Shown here: positions 34,080 through 46,837 of the stretch, in pieces
Layout of the letters: each line of letters starts with the position of its first letter
Position numbering within the stretch: position 1 is the stretch's first letter
Source of the DNA: Ochotona curzoniae
Taxonomy: Eukaryota > Chordata > Mammalia > Lagomorpha > Ochotonidae
Assembly (NCBI RefSeq): GCF_017591425.1
Contig: NW_024465885.1
Location: 44,201,001 to 44,265,000 of the forward strand
Length of the DNA stretch: 64,000 nucleotides
Reading direction: 5' to 3'
The notes under the pieces: model-generated
Database searches by the model: none
What the model saw: only the letters and a program-made list of their open reading frames with translations
What the model was told of the DNA's origin: nothing
Program-made: the position numbers and the translations under genes

Positions 34080-34310
34080 GTAAATATAGAGAGCACTTCC
34101 ATCTGCTGGTTAATTTGCCAAGGGTTGATCCAGTCCAGGTTGAAGCTGGGCTGGGTGTTCCTTCTGGGTCTCTCATGTGAGTGGGTGGCAGCTACCCACT
34201 GCTTCCAAAGTGTGCATTAGCAGGTAGCTGGAGTCAGGGACACCAGGACTCGAACCAAAGCCCTCCTTGTGGGTGATGGGTGTCTCAAGCAGTGTTTGAA
34301 TACCTTGCCA
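34080..34310 (-). repeat. Old C-type SINE
   Basis: 'cttccatctgctggttaatt', 'ccttctgggtctctcatgtg' and 'gtagctggagtcagggacac' in antisense order. Confidence 0.7.
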
Positions 34311-34591
34311 TTAAAATTAATTTTAATTTTCTTCCTTATTCTGTTTTTCCATATGAACTGTTCACTTAGTCAAGAAAGAAAGTCGAAATGAAAAGAATGG
34401 TGAGAACCAAGCAGCTGGCTGGGTGATCCTAGGGTGGACAGTCAGCTCCTGGAGAGTCTATTTTGTGCTTGTTTGATTCTTTTTCTTTTCCTCAGAGATC
34501 ATGTTTTGCTATCGGAATTTGTCCAGCCTTTGGAATACTCTCACATTCATTTTAGTCCTGCAGTCTTTTCTTGGGACTGATACACTTGCTG

Positions 34592-34766
34592 TGAGTCATT
34601 TGCAACCCTTGCCCCCTGCTTGAGTCAGTGGCGGGCAGAAGCGTTTTTTCGCTAGGGAGTGATCCTTTGTGCAGCAGCCCTTTGTGCAGAATCACAGCGC
34701 CCTGGGCTTTGGCATCATTCATCATCTTTGCTCTAAGCCTTGGAAACATGGCTGAGCCTTGAGTCA
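34592..34766. promoter_or_regulatory. Cluster of three perfect AP-1 sites
   Basis: TGAGTCA occurs at 34592-34598, 34621-34627 and 34760-34766 in non-repetitive sequence. Chance density is about one per 8 kb. A candidate intronic enhancer; factor binding is inferred from the motif alone. Confidence 0.45.
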
Positions 34767-35175
34767 TCTGCCCTTCCCAGGGCTGCAGTTCCACCCTGCT
34801 GAGGGGAATGTGTGAAATGTGCCCATCTCTGCACAGATCCCAGAGCTGGTTTGTTTCCCTAAGACACAGATCGGATTCCTAATAAGGACATTTGTAAGTG
34901 CTGCCTCTTGTGTCCATTGAACGGAGAGCTAGGACCAGGGCATACATGCTGTGATTTATAAACTATTTATTAAACACCTTTGATTAGCTCCTGTACTAAG
35001 TCCAATTTCTAAGTGTCTTGAAATACCAAATGTGGGTTGAAAAAAAAACTGGTGGCTGGTTTTCATTTGGGTTTTGATGAATTTTTTCTATTTAAAATTT
35101 GTGGTTGCCATCTATTTCAAAAAACACTCCCTCTGCCAAGTAGACTAGGAATGTGCAGGATTGGCAGCTTAAGTA

Positions 35176-35492
35176 ATGTGTATATGTGTATGTGCGTGCG
35201 GGTATTGTGCATGTGCACGTATGTGTGTTCATGTGTATGCATGTGCATGTGTGCATGTGTGTATGTGTATGCATGTGTGTCTATGCATATGCACGTGTAT
35301 CTATGTACACGCATGTGTATCTGTATGTGTATTCATGTGTGTATGCGTGTCTCTGTGTGCATGCGTTACTGTATGTGTGTATATATGTGTGTATGTGTGT
35401 GCATGTGTATTCATGTGTATGCATGTCTGTGTGCATGTGTCGCTGTGTGTATGCATGTGTGTGTGCATGTGTGTGTATGTGTGCACGTACAC
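35176..35492. repeat. Complex TG/TA/CA minisatellite
   Basis: About 315 bp of interspersed GTGTATGTGTGCATGTGTAT-like units, alternating purine-pyrimidine almost throughout. Frames of 105-163 codons on both strands are low-complexity Cys/Val/Met or His/Thr artefacts. Confidence 0.95.
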
Positions 35493-37327
35493 TTGGCGCA
35501 CTGTGGAAGCAAATGCCCAACCAAGTAAAGCAGAGAGGAGAAAGAGAAAAGGAGAATGAATCCGTGATATCTGTTAGAGACTCATGTGACTCGTGCAACT
35601 TAATCTCCCATGCTAGGTTTTATTTCTCATCCTCCTTGTTCTATTATGCCTTTTAATTAATTCCATATTAGTAGAGTGCTGATTTCTTAAAGAAGCATGA
35701 TTCAGTAGTAAGAATTTTCCTCTGACTGCTTATCTGATCTGACACGCATCTCTGTGTCCATTATTAAGTTCAACTCTCAAATCATATAGTAATCTTCACT
35801 GCCAAGCATTTCACAGCATTTCTGCAGTTTGATCGCTTCTATGAGAGCATTGATTTTTTTTAAAGTGCAGTCAGGGAATGAATTATTCTTACTAGGATCT
35901 AAAAGAATGAAATTTCCAAATATGGAAAGATATAACTTATGAGACATAAAAAGATCTAACTTTTTAATTAATGCTAAGATAATAATTTGAAAAGTTAATT
36001 CAGTTTGATCTGTGATTAGTACTTAGAAATCAATACAAAGGATAGTTAAAAATTTGCCAAACTTTGTTGAAAGCCTAGATTTGGGGTGGTAACAGTTTTT
36101 CCAAAGTGTATTACAATTTCCTGTCATCTCAGAAAGGCTGTCAGAGTGAAGGGGTAAAACTGAGCATGTATTCCTTTAACTGCAATGACAGACAAAGGAG
36201 AGAGTGGATTCATCTAAAGGCAGTTGATTGTCTAATTCAACCTGTTTCCTCTTATGCAAATGACAGAAAAACCATAGGGTCATCCTTTTTTATGAGTTTT
36301 GAACAATTTAACAAGCTGCTGTATTCTTGCCGAGTTCTTTCTTGACTAACTCTTACTTAGAGCGATAGGGAATTTGGAAAGTATTTACTTACTTTTTCTC
36401 TTTCACTTTCTTTCTGTCTACTTAAATTCCAGCATGTGGAAGAAAAGGCCAGTCATGAACCACAGGTGGAGGGTGCGTTGCTCATCTTCACCCACTGTTA
36501 GCATCTTGAGCAGTCTTGCTGCCTGAGAATTTGGAAGGAACTTTTAGGCATCATACCATGTCGTTAAAGCAAATTGCTTTCAACATCAATACTGAGAGCT
36601 GTTTACCCTCTTGAATGAAGTTACGAGCTTAGCTTTTAAGAAAGGAGCTCATGTTTTCACTAGCCACTCAGGGTGCAGGCACTGTGAAAGTTCTTATCTT
36701 TTTGGAAATTCTTGCAGCAGGTTCAGCTGCTTTGGCTGTGCCTTATCTGAATCCCATGAAAGAGAAGAAAGAATTATTTCACTAAGAGTTTGCTTAGAGA
36801 GGAATTAGGTGTATTGAAACTGTTTAGGAAGTGTCCCTAATGCTGTAAGAACATACTGACTTGCATGAATACAACTGAAAGTTGGTCTTTTTTCTTTAGC
36901 CATCAGTGGGACAAATAGATTTCTTTTCTGAGTCAGAATTTTCTTTCTTTTTCTTTTAAATTAGGTACTAGGGGTCTGCAGAATGGTTGACCCATATCTA
37001 TCCTTTGGCTAAACTAGTGGTTTGCCAGGCCAGAGATTCTTTTCTGTATACTCTGACCTTACACTTCAATCTGAATTCGTTTTGTCATTTGAAGGAGGCA
37101 TAAAGCTGTCACTTCCTGATGATTAGTGTGAGAAATTGAATTTTTACTTTTCTCTATCATTTCTTGAACTCAAGTGGCTTTAATGACACCATAAGAGTTA
37201 TTTCTTGGATAATTCTAAAAAACAGATTCACCAGACCAAGCAGAATACTTCCCTTTAAAGGTAAAGCCAATTTGGGTATGACTGTTAATTTTTTTTTAAT
37301 AAAGCTTTTTCCTTTATTGACTTACTA
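35493..37327. other. Repeat-free intronic sequence
   Basis: No SINE, simple repeat or exon recognised over 1.8 kb; a further AP-1 core TGAGTCA is at 36929-36935. Confidence 0.4.
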
Positions 37328-37648
37328 TTTTTTAAACATTTATTATTTATTTTTTATTGGAAAGTCAGATATACATAGAGGAGGAAAAATAGAGAGGAGG
37401 ATCTTCTGTCTGTTGATTCACTCCCCAAATGGCTTACAATGGCTAGAGCTGAGCCGATTTGAATCCAGGAGTCTGGAGCCTCTTCTGGGACTCCCATGTG
37501 GTCTTTGGACCACTCTCGATTGCTTTCCCAGGCCACAAGCAGGGAGCTGGATGGGAAGTGGGGCTGTCAGGATTAGAACAGATGCTCAAATGGAATACCA
37601 GTGTGTGCAAGATGAGGACTTTAGTCACTAGGCTACTGAGCTGGGCCC
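37328..37648 (-). repeat. C-type SINE, full length, small deletion
   Basis: T-run, 'ttttattggaaagtcagata', body lacking the 'gcagggtcccaaggc' segment, and intact end 'aggctactgagctgggccc'. Confidence 0.9.
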
Positions 37649-38821
37649 AACTTTTAATTCTTGAACCTGGAATTCATGTTCATGTTTGACTGTAGTTGAT
37701 GACTGTGCAGCGTGCTTCAGGGTGCTGGATCATGTGAGATTAGGATTCTCATTAGCGTGGTACAGGATGTGTCTATTTTTCTTAAATGCAAAACAAGTAA
37801 TTATATTTGTATTCCACCTATTTCACAGAAATATTGTTACAGTTGCTATAATTGGATTTCTTAAAAATTTACAAAAAATATTTGAGCTGCTGCACAGATT
37901 GGTGTTATAAAAGTGAGGTGCTATTGACGTCTGATAATCTCGATGTGTGTGTTTGGCACTATATATCTATTCGTTTCCTCTTTTCCTGCTGTATGTTCTG
38001 AGAAATATTTGGAGATTATGTCTCTTAATGTTCTTCATGGTTGAGATGCCCTAAAAGCATTCTTGTGTCCTATTTTTGGTATGCAGCAGTGTGGCTGGCT
38101 GGATGGCTGCTAGTGGCAGGGTGACTGAACTGCGCTAAGTGCTCGCCTGCGCATCCTCCTGGCCTCTCCGCTTTCAGGCTAGAGTTACTGTTTACAGTGA
38201 CACGTCTCACTGTCCCTGACTGCGCAGTCTGAATCAGTTTCCCCATTGTCTGGCTGTCTGGGGCTCAATTTTTTTTTCTGGTTGCACCCCCCCTTCTACC
38301 CCCCACCAATCCATTTTGTATCTTAAATTTCAGGATGGATGATCTGTTTGTGTACCCCAGGGTAAGTTAGAGGTGTCTAATAACTTGAAATGAGATTCTT
38401 CATATCATGTGACTTACATTAGAGAATCACAGAACTAATAGATAAGCAGATTTTAAAACACAATTTGGACATGAGTATTTTGCAGGTTGTTCATTTTCAG
38501 TCCTGACAATAGCTAATCAACCTTACACCTAATAGGGCAGAGCATTGTCCTGCCTCCTTGCTATGCTTCCTGGCAGGACCTTTTCACAGAATGAGACCAG
38601 GTGTGATATGTTTCTAATTTCTAGAATGTACAGTATCAAGGGAGGCCATTCTCCAGAAGCCTGGGTTCCTTCCTCACAGGGCTGGCTGGTCGTGACATTG
38701 TTATGCTGACGTGCTTACTGTGGAAATTAGTGGAAGATTGGGAACATGTGATGGCTTTCTTATGCTTACATTATGAGTACAGTAGTTACCATAGCTACAT
38801 TGGGTTCTGTCTTCCCAGGGT
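37649..38821. other. Unique intronic sequence
   Basis: No feature recognised beyond short C- and T-runs near 38270-38305. Confidence 0.4.
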
Positions 38822-39254
38822 TAGAAAATGGGCCCTGGCATGGAGTGGGCCCAGTGGGGAGGCTGTGGCCACCTCTCTGATGGGTTGCAACTCCCACTAG
38901 TGAGCATGAGAACCAGGACTAGGGGCGGGCCTGGCTGGACTGATGGTGGCACCCATTGGCTTGAATGTGGGCTAGAGGCTGGAGTCTGTTGGATGGAGTT
39001 GGGCTTCAGTGCCCAATGATGTGTACCAGAGCTAAAGGAGATGTGGGACAGACTGGACCAGTCCACTGCACATGCTGACAGGCGTAAAAATCAGAGCTGT
39101 GGGCCAGTCTAGTTGATGTTTTCGGGAGTCACTCTGACTGGGCTGCAGCTCCTCCTGCTGTGTGTGAGGGTCAAGCATATGTTGGGCAGGGCTGGGCTGG
39201 GCTGCAGCACCCGTTGGTTTGCAGAGGAAGGGAGGGCAGAACAAATTGGTCAGC
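38822..39254 (+). mobile_element. GC-rich ORF-less retroposon, copy 2 (internal fragment)
   Basis: Closely matches the reverse complement of 47215-47630, including shared landmarks such as the 'gaaccaggactaggggcggg' and 'gagatgtgggacagactgga' stretches. Both element ends are missing; the right edge is fused directly to a partial SINE at 39255. Confidence 0.85.
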
Positions 39255-39424
39255 ATCCCCCAGGTGCAGGGTCCCAAGATTTTGGGCCATCCTCTGCTGC
39301 TTTCCCAGGCCACAAGCAGGGAGTTGAATGGGAAGCGGGACTGCCAGGACACGAACTGGCACCCATATGGTATCCTGGGCATACAAAGTGAGGACTTTAG
39401 CAACTAGGCCACGTTGCCAGTCCC
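39255..39424 (-). repeat. C-type SINE, right half, joined to retroposon
   Basis: Starts abruptly at 'ccaggtgcagggtcccaag' and runs to 'aggccacgttgccagtcccc'. The tail half is absent. Confidence 0.85.
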
Positions 39425-39589
39425 CCTACTTGTTTTAATTAAAACTAAATAGATTAGGCAACTGTGCTGGTACTCTGGTGTAGTTAACATAAACTGGCAT
39501 TAACCAGACCAAGAATGCCTGCCAACCACTGGCTGCTTTACTCCCACCAGTGTAACACTGCCTTAGGAATAAGGCAATCTAGCCAGTGG

Positions 39590-39638
39590 AGTACAGCCTG
39601 GTGGTAAGTGTCTTTCAAATAAATCTTTTTGAAAAATG
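39590..39638 (+). repeat. C-type SINE tail remnant
   Basis: 'gtgtctttcaaataaatctt' and A-run only; followed by another SINE. Confidence 0.5.
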
Positions 39639-39647
39639 TCCCTCCCT

Positions 39648-39962
39648 TGGGCCAATGCCATGGTTCAACAGGCTAAACCTCCAACTTCAAGCACCAGCAG
39701 CCTCTGTTGGCAGCAGTTGGTGTCCTGGATGCTCCACTTCTGATCCCGTTGCCTCCTTTGGCCTGGAAAAGCATCATAGGATGGCCCGTGTCTTTGGGTC
39801 CCTGAACCCATGTGGGAGACCCAGAAGAGGCTCCTGGCTCCTGGTTTTGAATCAACTCTACTCCAGCTATTGGTGTTTGGGGTCTAAACCAGCAAATGGA
39901 GGATCTCTCTGTCTATCCTCTATAAAATCTATCTTTCTAATAAAAATAAATCTTTTTAAAAA
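39648..39962 (+). repeat. C-type SINE, near complete
   Basis: Head 'ccaatgccatggttcaacag', body and tail. Imperfect flanking duplication 'aaaaatgtccctcc' / 'aaaaatgaccttcc'. Confidence 0.85.
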
Positions 39963-40284
39963 TGACCTTCCTCATTGTAGCACAGTTTGAATTGGCATCT
40001 TTGACTGCCATCTTACTTTAAAAGCTTGCCTAAAAACCAGCAGTAACAAAGTTTGATACTAACTTTCGAAGGAAACCTCTGATGTTGAGCTGAATTTGTT
40101 TGATTTTTCAGGCCAAATAATTGAAAACTTTCTTGGAAAGATGTGTATTGTGCATAGAGAAAGAGGGATTCCTTGAGCATTTTGATTGTTGCTTTCATAA
40201 TAAATTTCTAGAATTTCAAATTTCTAACTTATCTCCATAGGGCTGCCTTACCTCTGTTGTAATATGAAGTTAAAAAGTTTTCAG

Positions 40285-40331
40285 TGTTATCTCTCCTTTC
40301 TGTACATCTGCCTTTCCAATAAAAAAAAATC
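40285..40331 (+). repeat. C-type SINE tail, target of another SINE
   Basis: 'atctctcctttctgtacatc' and A-run, cut by the antisense SINE that follows. Confidence 0.6.
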
Positions 40332-40676
40332 TTTTTTTTAATTTTTTAAGATTTTATTTTATTTTTGCTGGAAAGTCAGATATCCAGAGAGGAGGAGAGA
40401 CAGAGAGGAAGATCTTCCATCTCATGATTCACTCCCCAAGTGAGCACAACAGGCCGATGCTATGCCGATCTGAAGCCAGGAGCCAAGAACTTCTTCCAGG
40501 TCTCCCACATGGGTGCAGAGTCCCAGGGCTTTGGGCTGTCCTTGAGTGCTTTCTCCTGCCACAAGTAGGGAGCTGGATGAGAAGTGGAGCTGCCGGGATT
40601 AGAACCGGTGTGCATATGAGATCCCGGTGCATTCAAGGCGAGAACTTTAGCAGCTAGGCCACACTGCTGGGCCCCC
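40332..40676 (-). repeat. C-type SINE, full length
   Basis: T-run to 'aggccacactgctgggcccc'. An A-rich duplication 'aaaaaaatctt' lies on both sides, so it inserted into the A-tract of an older SINE tail. Confidence 0.9.
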
Positions 40677-41473
40677 CAAAAAAATCTTAAAAGAAATTGT
40701 TTTTAATTTAAAAAAGTTATAATTATTTTATGTAATGGCTTTTTTTTCCCCTTGAGAAAAGTATATGTTTTAGTATCAGCTTTAAGAGTTGAACTGGATT
40801 CTACATATTAATTTTAGGGCTCCACATAACTAACTTGAAACATAATGGTTGAAATAATAGTCTGGAATTTATTGAACTAGTGATTCATTTTTATTCTGTT
40901 CATAGAATATATTGGGTATCAAAATCAACTTTGCAAATGACTTATTTTTCTTTTGTTTTGGAGAGTAGGAATTTGAATTCCCAGTTTAAGCAGATGAGGA
41001 ACAACATGTGACCACTGAAGGAGGACTGGGGGGGGGGGAAGCTGTGACTGATCACAAGGATTGCTTGATAATTCATTCGTGCATAAACACCCTCGTTAAG
41101 TGCTTTGTTTACCTTCTCTAGGCCAAGCCACGTGCTGGATGCTGAGCCTTCAAGCCTCGCCCTCCACGGGGTCATCTCAGTGAAAAACAGCTTGCAGTGA
41201 AATCAGTAAAGAGATGCACAGAGAGAATAGGCGGTGTCCACTGCCACTGTTTCTGGGTCCAAGCGTGACATGTGGCTTAAGGTTGGGACGGAAGAAGAGA
41301 GAAAGCAGAGGGGTTCTTGGGCAGTGTTTGGTAACGAGGAAAGATAGTTTATTCTTTGGTAAGAATAGGGTACCAATAAACAGTTACAACCTGCTGTAGT
41401 CATATATCAAATATTTATGGTTGCATATAAGTTTGATGTCCTAATGTTGCTATCCTTTCCCTCAGTATGTTTC
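40677..41473. other. Unique intronic sequence
   Basis: Contains a G9 run at about 41031-41039. No exon or repeat family recognised. Confidence 0.4.
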
Positions 41474-41935
41474 TATAAGCTGACTCTGTTAGTCCATTTT
41501 TTGCTACAATAAAAAAGCACTTAAAGGCTTGATACTTTGTAAGAAAAGAGATTTATTTAATTCATGATAAGAAAAGAGGTTTATTTAATTCACGGTCCTG
41601 GAAAGGAGATTTATTTAGCTCGCTGTCCTGGGGGTTTGATAATATGACATTGGCATTGGCTGTGAGAAATCATGTTGGACGGCTTCAGTGTGGTGGGAGG
41701 AGCCAGCTTTTCACCCCTAGCAATTCTCAGCAGAACTGCTCTGGTCCCTGCTTATGGCTGTTCCCCCCTCCCCCTTTGCCACACAGGGAGCATGTGCCCA
41801 ACACAGGAAGCCTTGGGAAAGAAGCCACACCCAAACTACAATATTGGGCGTGTTTTTCCTTTTCTCATTTGTGCCTGTTGATGGGCGAGGTCCATCCCCT
41901 AGGCAGTGAGATAACCTCAAACATTTAGGTTGAGC
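41474..41935 (-). mobile_element. MaLR-type LTR (MST/MLT-like)
   Basis: 'ctctgttagtccattttttg', 'aagaaaagaggtttatttaa' and 'ttcacggtcctgg' match the antisense of MaLR LTRs (mammalian non-autonomous ERV-L relatives). A small tandem duplication of the 'aagaaaagagRtttatttaattca' unit is present at 41540-41610. Ancient insertion; no internal sequence. Confidence 0.65.
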
Positions 41936-42794
41936 TGCTGTCCCACTGCTGTGGTCCTGACATGTTCCTGTTCAGAATCTCCCCAGTCTGGCCTTGTCTC
42001 CACTCATTTCCTGGCAGCATTTGGACCTTGACATCTTCCCTGTGCTCGGCTAGTCCCTTCCTTTCCTCCACTGCCTCAGCTCTGCATTGTCCCAAGCACG
42101 CCATTCCAGGATATTTTGTTTATGCTCTGTCCCTCTCTGAAATATCAGCTCTTTGAGGCAGGACCTGCAGGGGTTGTGGAAGAGTGATGTGCATGTATCG
42201 AGATTGCTTTTGAAGCCCCATCACATTTTTCCTGTTTTGGGATTATTTATGTTCATCACAGGACTGTCAGAAAATGAATAGTGAATAATTGATTTAAGCT
42301 GAGCACTTAAATATTTCTTTTGCTGCATTTATGAAATAATTGACACTGAAGAAAGCTGCCATTTTTTGAGTTTTTTGCTCTTTGTAAGACAACGTTGTAA
42401 GTTTAATTTATGTTAAAACTTACTTAATAATCTTTGTTAAGAAAACAATTCTTGTGATGCTGTTATCTGAATAGAGCAAGGAGAAGTGGAATTCATAGCC
42501 GAGGAACAGAGTGGGAGGCCAGTGTGTGGAGGATGACTTAAGCAGAGAAAGCAAGAGTAGGGAGATCTGTCATAGTGACTGTTAATCTGCTGTGCTGCTC
42601 TTACAAAATACCACTCACTATTTCCTAACAACTTTCAAGGCTGGAGGGCCTCCCTTCCTAATTTGCAGTTAACCACGTCCTTGCTGTGGCTGGTGGTGAC
42701 AGAATCCATGTGTGGTGCCCTAATCCAGTTTGGTTACCTTGCACAGATCTGATCTCCCACATACTGTCACTTCGGGGGTTAGTTTTGGTTTTAG
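41936..42794. other. Unique intronic sequence
   Basis: Possibly an L2-type remnant around 42040-42160; not supported enough to call. Confidence 0.35.
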
Positions 42795-42975
42795 AGAGGG
42801 CATTTGGTGTCACTGCTTAGGTTAGAGCATCTGTTTCTTGTGTCAGCGTGCTCCAGTTAGGTTCCTGTCACCAATGTGGGGGACCTGGATTGAGCTCCTG
42901 CCTCCTGTGCTTGACCTGGGCCAGCCCTGGAGAGTGAGCCAGTGTCTGCCTCTCAAATAAAGCATAGAATAAAAA
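42795..42975 (+). repeat. C-type SINE with internal deletion
   Basis: Head 'tttggtgtcactgcttaggt', a jump to 'aatgtgggggacctggattg', then tail. Confidence 0.7.
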
Positions 42976-43134
42976 TGAGAATTACAGAGTTTATGAATGT
43001 AGGAGGCAACTGGAAGCATTTATCACGGATCTATTTTTGTGAAAAGCTCTTCAGATATGAGCATGTTATTCTGTAAACTTTATGAACCAACTTATTAATA
43101 AATGATAGCAAGTGAAATTTCTTACGTGCCTTAG

Positions 43135-43215
43135 GCAGAATCTCTGTCTCTTGGCTCAGTTCTCAACTATCTGTCATAAGCAAGGGCTGAGCCAGATTGG
43201 AGCCAGATTGGTATT
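43135..43215 (-). repeat. Fragment of old C-type SINE
   Basis: Only 'gcaagggctgagccagattgg' (read from 43180) and a decayed upstream segment. Weak. Confidence 0.35.
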
Positions 43216-46200
43216 TAACTTACTTATTGTACCTTCTTGGTGAACTTTCCAAGCCAAGATGACCTTAAGTAAATTGGCTTGCCTTTTTAAAGTAAAATTT
43301 CTATTTGAGAAATTTAAAAAGTTGAAATGTGAAGGAAGCAAGATAAGGAAACGAAAGGGTTAATGGGCTACTTTTCTCATGTCCACATTGAGATTAGTAT
43401 TATTCAACAAAATACATATTGAATGAATTAGCTCTTCTTTCTTTCAGCCACAACAGTTAGCTTTTCAAAATCTTCCCACTGTTATTTAGAGTTTTAAAGC
43501 TTAAATAGCTCTGCTAGAATAGTGAAATCAGATGCAGTCAGCTTTGAGTGTAGGAACGTGCTTTAACTGGAATTCTCTAGATAAGCTGGATTGTAACCCA
43601 AACATGTTTTGAGTCTAAAATTGGCTTCCACAAAGTTTACTATGAGTAGGAGTTGAACTTTTCTAAGGAAAATAACAAAATTGAGAAAATCCAGGATTTT
43701 CTTCTACATCTTTTTTAATGCTTTCAGATCACTGTGTATTTGTGGCTTTTAACAACAAATTCCAAAGTTCCCTTTCTTGAATGGTGCATCCAGCTCCACT
43801 TGGGGAAATCATGTGAAGTTTCCAGGAAAGATCACCAGCAGCAGAATTCTTCATAGCTTTACTCTGTTTTCTCAAGTTTAAATCTTCTTCAGTGTTTCCC
43901 AGTCAAGTGAAGTGAAATTAAATATTTGAATCATGTATGTGCTGCCTCCTTAAGCAGCCTGGTCTTCTGTTGGCTGTCTCCTGTATTTCAGTGAAGCTGA
44001 TGTTATGGGATGTTTTTCAGTCTTGAAATTTCCCATTCGTGATAAATTTTGTTGTGCATCGAAGTCCCCTAGCTCACTTAGCAGAGAGCTGTTTTGGTTA
44101 ATGACGGCATTGTCCTTTGCTCTCATTCATGACACCCAGCCCGGGAGGGCGTCTTTTCTTGGACTTTGCTCGTTCATTGGTAAATGATCTGTAGCAGTAG
44201 TAGGAGGCTGCCAGCATCAGATGTTTCAACATGTACTGTGCGTATTTCCTTCATCTCCAGAATGGGTAAATAGATAGTAGTGCTTAGCAAATTCTCTACG
44301 AGATTAAAATGTATCTTTTTCCCTCTTGCTCTAAGAGGGTTAGAAGGTGGTAGCTTTGGACAGGCATGTTTGTCCTTGCTGTCCTGGGTCCCCCTGGGTC
44401 CGTGAAGATTATCACAGTGACAGGAAGTGGTCACTGGTTATTTGTGTAGCCAGTTTCCTTTTGCCATTAGTTCTCAATTTCATCTTGGCAAATACATTCA
44501 GATGTAGCATATTTTAGTGTTACTACAAGCTCGTGAGTTTTTTTTTTTCCTTTAATACAATATGGACATATTTCATTTTTTTACTGCAGTGTAGCAGGCC
44601 ATATTTAATTCATAGAGTTACTGCTGTTGGCACTGTTTGGTTGAAACAAGCTTGAAAATCTAAGAGGCCTTCCATACTTGTTCTTTTCAGTGTTGCAGTG
44701 TCAGGTTGCACAGCTAATGCTCTCACTGCTGTTTGTTGATTTGTTTTCTAAAGCTGAGGCTATCCCTAAAAAACTTGATGTTCTGGCCCACACCACTGTT
44801 CTGCCAGTGAGTGGATGATTCTGTAATAACAAGCTTGGTTGCTTGCTGCTCTGAGGGTATTTACCAAGAGATAAAGATGAAAGCTCATTTGTTGATGTAC
44901 CACTGAGTTCAATAACAAGTCTTAGGTTACAACTTGGGAGTTGTTTTAACCTTTTTCTCTAAGTAGCCTTGCATCTTGTAATGTATTGAAACTTCAGGTT
45001 TTATTTGGGGTGGGGAAGCCCTTTCCAGTTTGTCGCTTCATTAATGATCAATATATATCCACATTACACAGATGACAACAGTTAGTCTGCCCTTGACCTG
45101 GCTCATTACACTTTTTTCACATGACAAAATAAGAAAAATTCAGTGTTTTCATTATTCATTGATTTCTGTTTGAGAAGATACAGGAAAGCCTATGAGTTGA
45201 AAACAGGTTAAATTGATCCAATGTCATTAAATTGGCTGATAATCTTGAAACTGTTGCGTACAATTTACATTTGAAATTGAATATTAAGCTGAAATGCTTT
45301 TCTCCCACTTGTGGCTCTTAAAATTGTTATTATTTATCGTCGTATTTGGTTTTGAGTTATGTGCTTTTCCCAGGAAATGTTTTTTCTGTTTCCATTACTT
45401 TGAGATGCTGTTTGATTTGAAAAGACCTTCTTGGCAGTGAAGCATGCAAGAAGCAGGCAGGTCCGCTGTCACTTCAGAAAAGCCGGTTTCTGTGCAACTG
45501 GAGTGCTTGAGCATGCGATTTTTCAAAGCAAAATGATACAACCTATAGAGAACTGCTGGTTTAGGTTTTACTTTGAAGTTACTTGATGGTCAAAGTAGAA
45601 ATGAGAGTTTCAAAGAGAGGATTGATGTCATCTATCTCTTTCCTTTCTGTCCTATCATTCATTTTAACCTTTGTATTTTGGCTGTGTCTTGGCTTTATTG
45701 CTCACTGATATATTCCCTCCCAATGCAAATATTAACAGAAGAATGATTTGTGTGGAACTAATATTAAAGTCTACTTGTTGCCAATCTCTGGGGTGGATAT
45801 TCTGGCATTTCTTTCTGTGAAAGTGAGTAGGGATAAAGAGACAAATTGCCTGAAATGCCAGTGAGGGTTGCCAAGTGATGTGGTGACAGCTGGACTCACA
45901 GTGAGTGCTGGGAATGGTCATTCTTGACCTTGCCTTCTCATTGCCCATCCCCTGCTGCGACTTCTAAGCCACAGCCCCTATCCCTACAGCCCGGGAAGAA
46001 TGGTGAGTCCCTTTTTAGCGATTTGAGGGCTCACTACTTTCTCTCTCTCTCGACAGATTGTCAGTAATGTCTCTGAATTTTATTCAACTTTAGTAACAAG
46101 GTTCTCCTTTTGGAAAAAAAAAAATGGCGCTTCATGCACAGGCTGCGGATTCCTCTGGGTCCACTTGCTCTGCTGCGATGGCAGCACATGTGGAATTCAC

Positions 46201-46829
46201 ATTTGTGACTCCTGACTTCCGAGTGACAACAGGGCATCGATCAGGCTGGCTCCGTGTTTGGACCTTGTCAGTTCCTTTGTGCGTTTATTGCCGGGCTTTC
46301 AGTACCTTTTCTCTCCAGTTCAAAAGAGCTTTGTGTGTCTCCTGCCCTTCTGTGTAATCTTACAGGGACAACTTTCTGCCCTGTATTCGTCTCCACAGTC
46401 ATCTCAGACATAGGATTTGGTGTAAGATTCTTTTAATGGGTTCCGTTCATTGCAGACTTTTAAAAAAGTAACAAAAGATTCCTTTTGAATTTTTCTTTAA
46501 GGTTTTTCAGTTTTGAAAAAAGGGAGATACATGGAGATGATTCTTTGCTTGTGATTTATTTTCCTTTTTGTTCTAGCTCAGGTAGATATACATAGGGTAC
46601 TGTTTTCACAGTTCTCAACTACACATGATAGGATATGGCACAGTATGTTACTTTTTTTTCATATACTTTGTGATGATTAAACTAGACATCTTCATTTCTC
46701 ATAATTTTCCTTTCTGTTCTTCCAGTATTGTATTGATGCCAAGTTTCTGTCAATTTTAGTTTTCCATTCTGTATTTTGATATTTTGTGGATCCCTGAACA
46801 ACTTTAATACAGTATGTAAAATACTAGTT
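43216..46829. other. Repeat-poor intronic stretch (3.6 kb)
   Basis: No SINE, LTR or retroposon is recognised here although flanking sequence averages more than one SINE per kb. No coding exon is seen. See the finding on constraint. Confidence 0.5.
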
Positions 46830-46837
46830 TTTTTTTA

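Noticed and set aside
35037..35559. Cys/Met/Val-rich frames of 127-163 codons
   Set aside because: Translation of a TG/CA-type simple repeat in all frames.
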